Positions 7,323 through 14,572 of a stretch of DNA of 41,993 nt are shown piece after piece. Position 1 is the stretch's first letter, and every line of letters starts with the position of its first letter. This DNA is from a virus. The stretch spans positions 1 to 41,993 of IMG/VR virus record IMGVR_UViG_3300005577_000055; one strand, given 5' to 3'. The translations under genes and the position numbers were made by a program. The notes below the pieces were generated by a model. It ran no database searches, was not told the DNA's origin, and was given only the letters and a program-made list of their open reading frames with translations.

Positions 7323-7531
7323 TGCGCGAGACGTGCACGGACTGCCGGAAGCCGCTCACCGACCCCGTGAGCCAGCAGCGCGGCCGCGGCCCGACGTGCG
7401 AGGCCAAGCACATCGGCGAGAAGCGTGTCGTCCGCGTCGCCAACACCCGCCGGCAGCTGCGCCGCCGTCTCCCCGAAGACGAGCCCCTGCCGGGGCTTCC
7501 CGTTACACCACAACCGAAGGAGCACGCGTGA
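7322..7531 (+). CDS. small zinc-binding protein (DUF6011-like)
   Basis: 69 residues. CTDCRKPLTDPVSQQRGRGP followed by TC matches the pattern C-x2-C..L.(D).S...G.GP.C seen in the small DUF6011 zinc proteins common in actinobacterial phages. The rest is basic (RRQLRRRL). Probably nucleic-acid binding; the biological role is unknown. Confidence 0.65.
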   Translation: MRETCTDCRKPLTDPVSQQRGRGPTCEAKHIGEKRVVRVANTRRQLRRRLPEDEPLPGLPVTPQPKEHA

Positions 7532-7842
7532 GCGTCACCCTCAGCGGCAGCATGCCGAAGGACGACCGGAACGGAATCGGCGCGATCTCCTCCGCGCTGG
7601 TCGACAACCCGGGCGCGATGCAGGTGATCGTCGCCATCGTCCGCGGCAAGACCATCACTATCGACGTCGACTCCGGCGACGAGGTGCCCACCGCCCGGAT
7701 CATGGCCATCGAGGCGTTCGAGGGCAAGTCCGCGATCGGCAAGCAGCTGCGGGAGATCCTCCGCCAGCAGTACTCCCAGCGGACCGGCCACAACGAGTTG
7801 CCGTTCGACAAGAAACCCGAGCCCGCGGACGACGACGACTGA
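7528..7842 (+). CDS. early protein, unknown
   Basis: 104 residues, GTG start overlapping the preceding stop by 4 bases. An alpha/beta N-terminus (AMQVIVAIVRGKTITIDVDSG) is followed by a helix (IGKQLREILRQQYSQ) and an acidic tail. It is the last gene before a 98-base gap and the replication initiator. No family recognised. Confidence 0.6.
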   Translation: MSVTLSGSMPKDDRNGIGAISSALVDNPGAMQVIVAIVRGKTITIDVDSGDEVPTARIMAIEAFEGKSAIGKQLREILRQQYSQRTGHNELPFDKKPEPADDDD

Positions 7843-7940
7843 CCGCGCCCAGTCCGTCCGCACCATCGCCGCTCCCGGCCCGTCCTTTTTTGGGTTGGGA
7901 GCGGCCCCACATCCACGCACAACGAGAACGGAGCAGCAGC

Positions 7941-8627
7941 TTGACCCAGGACAAGCCCGAACAGACGCCTCGGTGGCACCGAGACGTCTGGTTCGACGCG
8001 ATCTGGGGCAGCCAGGCGCTCAAGCCGAACGAGCGCGTCGTGGCGTACGCGTTCGCCAGGTACGCGGGCAAGCTGAAAGTAACTTGGTGCCCGTGGGATG
8101 AATTGCGCCGCCGCACGGGGATCAAGTCCCGTGATGGCATTTCCCGAGCGATTAACGGCCTGATCGAATCCGGGTGGCTGCAGGAGATCGAAAAGGCTCG
8201 CCAGCACCGTTCCGCGCGGTACGAGTTGACCATTCCCGCCAGCCAGGTGTCCGGGAAACGGATCCCTCAGCAGTCCGGGAAAAAGACCTCTGAGAGGCCC
8301 AGTAGTCCGGGAGACGGACATCCCAGTAGTCCGGCAGACGAAACCAGCAGTCCGTCTCCCGGAACCAGAAGTCCGTTTGGCGGACCCGAGGTTAGTACCT
8401 TAGGTAAAGACCATAGAGATCAGACCGGGGGCCACGCTGCCCCCCGGACCCCCTTGCGAGAGGACGACCCTTCGGGCCGTCCTACCGATCAACGTGACTC
8501 AATTTCAGAACGTGGTACTGATCAAAATGATTTGGGAACGCAACCCACTACACGCGCGGGCCCGGAAAACGTGATCGATTTCGCCAGCCGCCGCAGAAAC
8601 CACCCGCCCGGAAAGGAAACCGCATGA
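7941..8627 (+). CDS. winged-helix replication initiator (lambda O-like)
   Basis: 228 residues from a TTG start with GGAG seven bases upstream (7930-7933). Residues 27-97 form a winged helix: KPNERVVAYAFARYAG, then the recognition-like segment DELRRRTGIKSRDGISRAIN and GLIESGWLQEI. A low-complexity Ser/Pro/Gly linker (about 102-146) is encoded by six iteron-like DNA repeats. The last 80 residues are polar and probably contact partners. Phage initiators of the lambda O type bind iterons inside their own gene and recruit the host helicase; the arrangement here fits. The DNA is visibly less GC-rich than its neighbours from about 8080 on. Confidence 0.7.
   Translation: MTQDKPEQTPRWHRDVWFDAIWGSQALKPNERVVAYAFARYAGKLKVTWCPWDELRRRTGIKSRDGISRAINGLIESGWLQEIEKARQHRSARYELTIPASQVSGKRIPQQSGKKTSERPSSPGDGHPSSPADETSSPSPGTRSPFGGPEVSTLGKDHRDQTGGHAAPRTPLREDDPSGRPTDQRDSISERGTDQNDLGTQPTTRAGPENVIDFASRRRNHPPGKETA
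8244..8541 (+). other. putative replication origin: iterons plus AT-richer segment
   Basis: Six copies of a CAGnnGTCCG-type unit begin at 8244, 8268, 8300, 8324, 8345 and 8366, with spacings of 24, 32, 24, 21 and 21 bases (about two helical turns). Several copies continue as GGGAGACGGA-like sequence. They are followed by a palindrome TACCT-T-AGGTA (8396-8406), a stem CCGGGGG/CCCCCGG, a hairpin GGACG/CGTCC (8462-8482) and a stretch near 8490-8541 with far lower GC than the surroundings. All of it is within the initiator gene. Confidence 0.55.
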
Positions 8628-9460
8628 TCGACATGGCAAACGCCATCGCCACCTGCTTCGCCGGAGAGGATCCGGGAAGTGAAATCATCGACGTCACCCC
8701 GGGGATCGCGGTCGAGTGGCTCGAAGCCAACGCGATCAACCGCAACCTCAAGCGTTCCAAGCTCGCCTCGTATCGGCGCTCGATCGAGGCCGGCCGCTGG
8801 AACATCACCGGCGAAAGCATCAAGTTCTCGAAGAGCGGTCGTCTCCTGGACGGCCAGCACCGCCTGACCGCCGTCGCTCAATCCGGCATGACGATCAAGA
8901 CGTACGTCGTGTGGGGCCTCGAAGACGAGGCGCAGGTCGCGATGGACTCCGGCGTCCCCCGCTCGGCGGCCGACGTCCTCGCCATCGACGGCCTGAAGAA
9001 CCGGAGCCGGGTCACCGCCGTCGCGCGGCTCGCCCTGGCGGAACACCTCGGTCTTCCCTTCGACGGCATCGCGTTCAGCAACCTCGAAGTCGTCGACTTC
9101 ATCCAGAAGACCCCGGATCTCAGCGACGCCGTGGAGCTGCTCGGCCAGCGGGGCCGCCAGACGCCCGTCGTCACTCGCGTGGCCGACCTGTGCTTCTGGA
9201 AGTTCTACCGGCTCGACCCGGACGCGGCCCTCCAGTTCTTCACCTCCTTCGCCAGCGGCGCCAACCTCGAAGCCGACAACCCGATCCTGGTCCTGCGCCG
9301 CCGCCTGACCGGCGAGTACGGCCAGGCTCGGCGGATCCGCATCAACGAGCAGATCTCGCTGGTCATCCGCGCGTGGAACTACTGGCGCAAGGGCGAGCCG
9401 ATCAACCGGCTCCAGTCCAGCACCTGGAAGGGCTTCATCGAGATCCCCGACCCGATCTGA
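8624..9460 (+). CDS. DGQHR/ParB-like domain protein
   Basis: 278 residues, ATG overlapping the initiator stop by 4 bases. Residues 66-85 contain IKFSKSGRLLDGQHRLTAV. The DGQHRL core is typical of the ParB/sulfiredoxin superfamily and of DGQHR proteins such as DndB. The preceding helix (SKLASYRRSIEAGRW) also fits. The rest is helical without a clear ParB helix-turn-helix. In phages such proteins are annotated as ParB-like nuclease domains, but activity is rarely shown. Its coupling to the initiator suggests a replication, partition or DNA-modification link. Confidence 0.6.
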   Translation: MIDMANAIATCFAGEDPGSEIIDVTPGIAVEWLEANAINRNLKRSKLASYRRSIEAGRWNITGESIKFSKSGRLLDGQHRLTAVAQSGMTIKTYVVWGLEDEAQVAMDSGVPRSAADVLAIDGLKNRSRVTAVARLALAEHLGLPFDGIAFSNLEVVDFIQKTPDLSDAVELLGQRGRQTPVVTRVADLCFWKFYRLDPDAALQFFTSFASGANLEADNPILVLRRRLTGEYGQARRIRINEQISLVIRAWNYWRKGEPINRLQSSTWKGFIEIPDPI

Positions 9461-9669
9461 TGACCCGCGACCGCTTCGGCGAGCCGGTCGAGCCGGACGA
9501 CGTCCCCGAGCAACCTCACCGCTGCGACAAGGGCTTCCTCGACCGGGACGCTGACCCGCCCCTCCAGCGGTGCCCGGTCTGCAAACCCCACCTGGCCCCG
9601 GAGATCCGCGAAGCCCAGCTCCACGGCCCCTACATCGAGCACCAACCACCACGAGAGGAAAACCCATGA
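9460..9669 (+). CDS. small cysteine-containing protein, unknown
   Basis: 69 residues, sharing one base with the previous stop (TGATG). HRCDKGFL and RCPVCKPH give a C...C-x2-C..H group that may bind zinc. Otherwise it is polar and Pro-rich. No family recognised. Confidence 0.55.
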   Translation: MTRDRFGEPVEPDDVPEQPHRCDKGFLDRDADPPLQRCPVCKPHLAPEIREAQLHGPYIEHQPPREENP

Positions 9670-10091
9670 CCGACGACGAGATCCTGGAGAAGCTCCGGGA
9701 GTACTTCCAGACCAAGGTCAACAACCTGTCCGGCGACGAGATGGCCGAGGGCCCGTTCGACGACGGCACCGAATACGGCGACGCCTGGGAGGCGGCCGCC
9801 GGGGTGATCGACCGGCGCGGCGGACTCCGCATCCGGTTCGAGTTCGGCGACAGTGACCCGACGCTGGCGGCCGCCGCTGAGCGCGAGGCGCGCGCGGAGA
9901 CCGAAGCCCGGCCGCACGACGACAGCGAGAAGCCCGACGGCGTTGTGTACGTCGTCGAGGGCGAGGAGCACGGCGCGCTCTACGCCGCCGCGAGCGGCGC
10001 CATGGCTCGCGACTGGATCGCGACGTACGGGCCCGACTCGTACCCGGGCGTGGACCTGTCCGTGACCGCGCTGGCGGTGGACCGTGGCTGA
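9666..10091 (+). CDS. acidic early protein, unknown
   Basis: 141 residues, very acidic (many Asp/Glu). The ATG overlaps the previous stop by 4 bases and follows a GAGAGGAAAA ribosome site. A helix DEILEKLREYFQTKV opens it, and the C-terminus looks alpha/beta (VVYVVEGEEHGALYAAA). The acidity raises the possibility of a DNA mimic, but that is speculation. Confidence 0.6.
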   Translation: MTDDEILEKLREYFQTKVNNLSGDEMAEGPFDDGTEYGDAWEAAAGVIDRRGGLRIRFEFGDSDPTLAAAAEREARAETEARPHDDSEKPDGVVYVVEGEEHGALYAAASGAMARDWIATYGPDSYPGVDLSVTALAVDRG

Positions 10092-11028
10092 CGACGCTGC
10101 CGGCGCCGTGCGCCGCACCCCACGCCCGGTCGAGGACAGCTGCCGCGCCTACGAGGTCGACGGCGAGATCGTCCGCGTGGCTGGCGGGAAGCCGCTCGAT
10201 GAGGCCGGCCAGGCCGCGCTCGGCGAGATCGTCCGCGCCGCGTCCGCGAAGGTGGCCGCCGAGCACCCGAACCTCGGGGTGGTCCAGGAGCTGATCATGG
10301 CCGGGCTCGCCGCCAACCGCGCCATCCACGACGGCGAGGTCCGCGGCGGCTGCACCGTCCAGGACGGCGCGAAGGTCAAAGCCCGGCTCAAAGCCGCGAT
10401 CAGCGCCGCCCGCGAGGCTCTCGACGCTCAGGCGCAGGTGCGCGAAATCGTCCGCGCGAAGAACGACGACGTCGTCGAGAAGGTCGACGCGGCCCTCGGC
10501 CACCGCTACCACAGGCCGGGCGTCCACTTCTCGATCCCGCGCATCGCGGAGAAGGCCGCGGCCGACCTCGAACTCGCGCTCTGGCTGCACGCCGAGCTGC
10601 AGCACAAGCTCACCCGGCCGTGCGGCGAATGCCACCCGTGCACGAACTGGGCCGACGAGACCTGGCGCCGCGCCGGCCGGAAGCCGCCCGCCGTGGTCAC
10701 CTGGGAGGACAAGCTCGCCGAGACCCGAGGCCTGTACGCGCGCCTCGACGACGCGATCAAGCTGATCGAGGAGATGTCCGACCACATCCGCCAGGATCCG
10801 GCGCTGGCCATCGGCGTCGAGACCCGCCTGGCCGCGCTGCAGGGCGACCAGCCCACCGAGCGGAAGCCGTGCAAGTACGTCGTCTCCGCTTGGGCCGGTC
10901 AGCCGGGCTCCGAGTGCATCGCCTTCGCCGAACCGGGCGCCGACTACTGCAAGCCGCACGGTGACGCCCTTCAGCGCCTCGCTCTCCAGCAGGTCGCCGA
11001 GCCCACCGGGGAGGCCGACCGTGGCTGA
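10084..11028 (+). CDS. helical protein with zinc motifs, unknown
   Basis: 314 residues. It is mostly alpha-helical with Ala/Glu/Lys heptads (for example EALDAQAQVREIVRAKNDDV). CGECHPC near residue 180 and, near the C-terminus, C..YCKPHG resemble zinc-binding groups. Its GTG overlaps the previous stop by 8 bases (GTGGCTGA), the first of four such junctions. Function unknown. Confidence 0.65.
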   Translation: MADDAAGAVRRTPRPVEDSCRAYEVDGEIVRVAGGKPLDEAGQAALGEIVRAASAKVAAEHPNLGVVQELIMAGLAANRAIHDGEVRGGCTVQDGAKVKARLKAAISAAREALDAQAQVREIVRAKNDDVVEKVDAALGHRYHRPGVHFSIPRIAEKAAADLELALWLHAELQHKLTRPCGECHPCTNWADETWRRAGRKPPAVVTWEDKLAETRGLYARLDDAIKLIEEMSDHIRQDPALAIGVETRLAALQGDQPTERKPCKYVVSAWAGQPGSECIAFAEPGADYCKPHGDALQRLALQQVAEPTGEADRG

Positions 11029-11359
11029 CACCCCGCTGTCCCTGCGCTGCACCAGGTCCGGCACCGCCTACGTCGATGGGCCGCTCGTCGCCGACGACTG
11101 GGACAACACCGCGCTCCTCGGCGGCGGCCGCGGCGTGCTCGTCATCGGCACCGACGACGCCGGCCGGGCGCAGGCGCACGCCGACGAGGCCGTCCGGCAC
11201 TTCTTCGGCCCCAGCACGGTCGCCCGCCCGCGCCCGGGTCCGACGCGGTGGCGGCTGTTCTGCACCAGCGAAGACCCCGACGAGCTGGAGTGGCGCCCCG
11301 CCGAGGACGCCGCCGAGCCCGCCGTGCTCTTCACCGCCGAGGAGGCCGACCGTGACTGA
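11021..11359 (+). CDS. early protein, unknown
   Basis: 112 residues, GTG start inside an 8-base overlap (GTGGCTGA). The core (GVLVIGTDDAGRAQAHADEAV) is alpha/beta; the C-terminus is acidic. It has no motif that I can name. Confidence 0.55.
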   Translation: MADTPLSLRCTRSGTAYVDGPLVADDWDNTALLGGGRGVLVIGTDDAGRAQAHADEAVRHFFGPSTVARPRPGPTRWRLFCTSEDPDELEWRPAEDAAEPAVLFTAEEADRD

Positions 11360-11651
11360 CCCCGAAGAGCCCGGCTACGAGCTGGTCATGCCGTTCGTCA
11401 CCGTCGCCAGCAAGGGCGGCCCCCACGAGGACCAGGCCTACACCGCCGGCTGGTCGATGGGCGCTCTCGACGCGCTGCTGGAGCACCAGCGCCCGCCGGT
11501 CGTCGAGGACACGATCCGCGACGACTGCATGCCCCAGGCCGACCGGATCGCGATGCGGCACGGCTACAGCGCGGTGTTCGAGCCGACCGACGTCGGCGGC
11601 TGGGAGTTCATGCAGCTCACCCGCGTCACGGAGGTGAAGCCCGGTGGCTGA
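11352..11651 (+). CDS. early protein, unknown
   Basis: 99 residues, GTG start within a GTGACTGA overlap. Segments YTAGWSMGALDALLEH and IAMRHGYSAVFEPTDVGGWE suggest a small alpha/beta domain. Family not recognised. Confidence 0.55.
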   Translation: MTDPEEPGYELVMPFVTVASKGGPHEDQAYTAGWSMGALDALLEHQRPPVVEDTIRDDCMPQADRIAMRHGYSAVFEPTDVGGWEFMQLTRVTEVKPGG

Positions 11652-11856
11652 CCGCGCACGCGAGCTGCTCGACGCCTACGCCGCGCGAGACGGCGGTCAG
11701 TCTGGCGGCGCCACCATCGGCGAACTTGCCCCGGAGGCGATCGCCGCGCTCAGCGCCGTCCTGGCCTACGCCGACGACCTGGACAAGGTCGACCTGTACG
11801 CCGCGCCCGCCCACTACCTCCGCACCACCATCCGCACCGCTCTGGAGGCACCGTGA
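11644..11856 (+). CDS. 70-residue helical protein, unknown
   Basis: GTG start within a GTGGCTGA overlap. Predicted helices ARELLDAYAAR and AIAALSAVLAYADDLD. No motif. Confidence 0.5.
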   Translation: MADRARELLDAYAARDGGQSGGATIGELAPEAIAALSAVLAYADDLDKVDLYAAPAHYLRTTIRTALEAP

Positions 11857-12056
11857 CCACCCCATCGCGTCCGACGCTCGACGAGACGTTGGCCCGCATC
11901 GAGGCTGTGCTCGTCGAGCCGGAGCCCGCACCGCCCGCCGCGCGCCTCACCGTCGCCCGCTGCGACCGCATCGACCAGCTGCTGGCGGCGGACACCGCCA
12001 CACCACCGCCCGACCTCGGCCTCGTCGCCCGTGCGATCGGCTGGTTCCGCCGATGA
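11853..12056 (+). CDS. 67-residue helical protein, unknown
   Basis: GTG start overlapping the previous stop by 4 bases, with GGAGGCACC just upstream. Two short helices (LDETLARIEAVL, ARCDRIDQLLA) are joined by a Pro/Ala linker. No motif. Confidence 0.5.
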   Translation: MTTPSRPTLDETLARIEAVLVEPEPAPPAARLTVARCDRIDQLLAADTATPPPDLGLVARAIGWFRR

Positions 12057-12400
12057 CCGCCGAGGAGCTGCGCCAGCTGGCCGACCGGCTGGAGACCATC
12101 GGCCGAGAGCGCGCCGAGCTGGGCGTCGGGCCGTGCGAGGACCACAACGGCATGGACTGCCACGCGGCGGCAGCGTTCACCGCCTGGTCCCGCGCGGCCA
12201 GGGTCGTCCGCGAGTACGCCGACAAGCTGCCCGCCTACACCGAGCCGCGCCAGTGGGGCGTCAAGCTGCACGACGGGTCGATCCTCCCGCTGATCCACGG
12301 CGACACCGAGACTCGGGCACGGGCGATCCAGGCCAGCTCGCTGCGCGGTGCCGCGGTGCTCGTCCGTGAGGTCGGCCCGTGGACGGAGGTCCAGCCGTGA
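12053..12400 (+). CDS. early protein, unknown
   Basis: 115 residues, ATGA overlap. It opens with a helix EELRQLADRLETIGRERAEL and ends with a beta-rich part (WGVKLHDGSILPLIHGDTE). Two Cys (GPCEDHNGMDCH) with nearby His could bind a metal. Family not recognised. Confidence 0.55.
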   Translation: MTAEELRQLADRLETIGRERAELGVGPCEDHNGMDCHAAAAFTAWSRAARVVREYADKLPAYTEPRQWGVKLHDGSILPLIHGDTETRARAIQASSLRGAAVLVREVGPWTEVQP

Positions 12401-12690
12401 CCGAGGACAACCGCGACGAAATCGAAGACGCCTGCCTGCACTGCTCGCCGACGCACACGCGGCCCGAGTCCCGGCCGTGGGGCGTGTACGTCGCGCCGGA
12501 GCGGGACGGCGACGACCAGCCCACCCACCTCGTCGTGATGCCGACCAACGGGGCGCACGTCGCGCAGTCCGATGCGGACTGGCTCTGGCAGATCATCCGC
12601 GACTACCGACCGCCCGGCGCGCCGCCGCTTCCCGATGAGCCGGAACCGGCCGCCGTACTCCGAACCAACCGATGGGGGCGTGGAGCGTGA
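12397..12690 (+). CDS. early protein starting VTEDNR, unknown
   Basis: 97 residues. Its first 18 bases are identical to the start of the next gene, so both products begin VTEDNR. Beta-rich middle (WGVYVAPERDGD, THLVVMPTNGAHV), helix DADWLWQIIRDY. Overlaps the previous gene by 4 bases. Function unknown. Confidence 0.55.
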   Translation: MTEDNRDEIEDACLHCSPTHTRPESRPWGVYVAPERDGDDQPTHLVVMPTNGAHVAQSDADWLWQIIRDYRPPGAPPLPDEPEPAAVLRTNRWGRGA

Positions 12691-13094
12691 CCGAGGACAA
12701 CCGCATGCCCAACTTCTGGTGGTGCCCGACGCACCACCTGTACCGCGGCGGCGAGCAGCGCCCGTGCGCCGACGCCGTGCGGCTCGTGCCCGCCCCGCCC
12801 GCGCCCCGGGTGTTCTTCCCGGGAGACACCGTGCCCGCCGGGGTGGCGCTGGCGAACGGCCTCGGCCAGGTCCTCGCAGCTTCCCCGTTCCCATACATGA
12901 TCTCCGGCGGCCCCGGCGCGGCCTACGTCGAGGTGCTGCTGTCGACCAATCCCGCGTGGCAGGCCACTGTCGACCGGGCCCGCGCCGAGCGCGCCGAGGG
13001 GCAGCACACGGAAGGAACCAACCATGCCGCGGTTCGTGATGGCTCGTCAACCGCATGGTCGAGCGAGGAATCCCGATCGGCGCCCGCATCGTGA
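12687..13094 (+). CDS. early protein starting VTEDNR, unknown
   Basis: 135 residues from a GTG overlapping the previous stop. The N-terminus shares VTEDNR with the gene before it; after that the sequences diverge (WWCPTHHLYRGGEQRPC could bind zinc). The last 20 residues are Ser-rich and low complexity, while another frame over the same bases reads as plausible protein (13055-13114), so the 3' end may have suffered a frameshift. Confidence 0.5.
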   Translation: MTEDNRMPNFWWCPTHHLYRGGEQRPCADAVRLVPAPPAPRVFFPGDTVPAGVALANGLGQVLAASPFPYMISGGPGAAYVEVLLSTNPAWQATVDRARAERAEGQHTEGTNHAAVRDGSSTAWSSEESRSAPAS

Positions 13095-13110
13095 TCAAGC
13101 TGGAGGACCG

Positions 13111-13779
13111 ATGACGACCACCACGATGTCCGTCCCGGCGACCGGTCCGCGCGACCGGTCGCGTCCGGCTCTCGCGCGTTCTACGGCCGCGGCGAAGTGC
13201 TGCCTCTGTACCGTCCGGCCGGTCTACTCCGGGCGGGCGTGCGACGACTGCTTGAACGAGCTGGCGCAGTCGCTGCGCCAGCTCGGCGCGTACTGGGCGC
13301 TGCTGCCGCTGATGACCGGGCCGACGCGCGGGCAGGCTGGCCGGATGTCCCCCGGGTACGGCTCGCGGCCGGTCGCGCGGCTCGACGTCCTGGCGGCGCT
13401 GGACCCAAAGACGCTGCCCACCGAGGAAGACGACGTCTGGTCCATCCCCGGCACGGTCGACCGGGTCGCCGACTGGATCGCCCTCATCCGCGGCGAGCCG
13501 ACCGGCCAGGGCCTCTGGTACGTCCACAAGCAGCTGCGCTGGGTGGCGGGGCAGCCGGAGTTTGAGACGGTCGCCGAGGCGCTGCACGAGATCCATCGGC
13601 GCGCGCAGCACCTCGCCGGCGACCGGCCTCAGCGACCGCTCGGCAAGTGCCTGGTGGTGACGTGCGAGGCGCCGGTGTTCTGGGGCGGGCCCGGCAAGGC
13701 GGCGGCCTGCTCGCGGTGCGGCCGCTCGTACGATGGCCTCGACCTCGTCCGGCTCGGCGCTCAGGAGGCAGCAGCGTGA
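13111..13779 (+). CDS. zinc-finger early protein, unknown
   Basis: 222 residues. I chose the ATG at 13111, just after GGAGG; the same frame is open back to 13024, but that part is very basic and lacks a ribosome site. Two cysteine groups, CCLCTVRPVYSGRACDDC near the N-terminus and C..RCGRSYDG near the C-terminus, flank a helical core (VDRVADWIALIRGE, QLRWVAGQPEFETVAEAL). The family occurs in actinobacterial phages to my memory; the role is unknown. Confidence 0.6.
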   Translation: MTTTTMSVPATGPRDRSRPALARSTAAAKCCLCTVRPVYSGRACDDCLNELAQSLRQLGAYWALLPLMTGPTRGQAGRMSPGYGSRPVARLDVLAALDPKTLPTEEDDVWSIPGTVDRVADWIALIRGEPTGQGLWYVHKQLRWVAGQPEFETVAEALHEIHRRAQHLAGDRPQRPLGKCLVVTCEAPVFWGGPGKAAACSRCGRSYDGLDLVRLGAQEAAA

Positions 13780-14366
13780 CCCATCCCCGCCTGGCCTGCC
13801 CGTACTGCGCAGCGGAGGTCAGTTGCCCCGAGCAGAGCACCGACGTGTGCGTGGCGTTTCACCTGCTCGACGACGGCGCGCCCTGTCCGGGGGCGGGCCA
13901 GCAAGCTGTCGTCCAGGCCGGGCCCACCAACGCCGAGCGCGGCGCGGCCGCGGCGAGCCTGCTCCGCGCGCAGACGCTCGGCTTCGACATCGAGGACCCG
14001 ACGGTCGTCGCCACCGTGGTCGAAGCCCACAAACGGAGCACCGAGCAGCTCAAGCTCCAGCGGGCCGCGGAGATCGATGCCGCGAAGGAAGCGCACGCCA
14101 CCGGTGCACCTGCGCCGGCGGAGTCCGTCGTGTACTACATGCGCGTCGGCAACCGCGTGAAGATCGGCTACTCCACGAACCTCGCCAGCCGTATCGCCTC
14201 GGTCATGCCCGAAGAGGTCCTGGCTGTCGAGCCCGGCGGCCGGATGCTCGAAGGCGTCCGGCACCGCCAGTTCGCGGACCTGCGCGTCACCCGCGAGTGG
14301 TTCCGCCACGAGGGTGCGCTGGTCGCGCACATCGAGAAGCTGCAGGCCAACCCGTGCGTAGCGTGA
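13776..14366 (+). CDS. GIY-YIG nuclease-like protein (T5orf172/MUG113 type)
   Basis: 196 residues, GTG overlapping the previous stop by 4 bases. The C-terminal domain (119-189) has VYYMRVGNRVKIGYS, R139 in ASRI, a MLEGVRHRQFA helix and EWFRHEGAL. This matches the GIY-YIG branch found in T5orf172 and MUG113 proteins (Y-x-Y-V/M...VKIG.T...R...H..F...R..GEWF). The N-terminal part has a zinc knuckle (CPYCAAEVSCP) and a helical linker. These nucleases are typically homing or phage accessory enzymes; its substrate is unknown. It occupies the end of the early operon. Confidence 0.7.
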   Translation: MTHPRLACPYCAAEVSCPEQSTDVCVAFHLLDDGAPCPGAGQQAVVQAGPTNAERGAAAASLLRAQTLGFDIEDPTVVATVVEAHKRSTEQLKLQRAAEIDAAKEAHATGAPAPAESVVYYMRVGNRVKIGYSTNLASRIASVMPEEVLAVEPGGRMLEGVRHRQFADLRVTREWFRHEGALVAHIEKLQANPCVA

Positions 14367-14572
14367 TCGTCCACGAGCCGGGCCGCACGCTGATCGACCG
14401 CCACTCCCTCGCGCTGCTCACCGGCCGCTCGGTGAACACCATCCGCGCCCGCTGCGAGGTCGTCGACCACCGGGACGGCCGCGCGCTCTACGACATGGAG
14501 CGCGCGGCCGCGGTGCTCGCCGCCATCCCGACACGCCGCAAGCGACCACCGGTCGCGACAGCGGTCGCGTGA
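14363..14572 (+). CDS. small helix-turn-helix protein
   Basis: 69 residues from the GTG at 14363, which overlaps the previous stop by 4 bases; GTG at 14354 is an alternative. DRHSLALLTGRSVNTIRARC then RALYDMERAAAVL follow the pattern of small MerR/excisionase-like helix-turn-helix proteins. It is the last gene before the 400-base gap and could be a late-gene activator or terminase-region regulator. Confidence 0.6.
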   Translation: MIVHEPGRTLIDRHSLALLTGRSVNTIRARCEVVDHRDGRALYDMERAAAVLAAIPTRRKRPPVATAVA

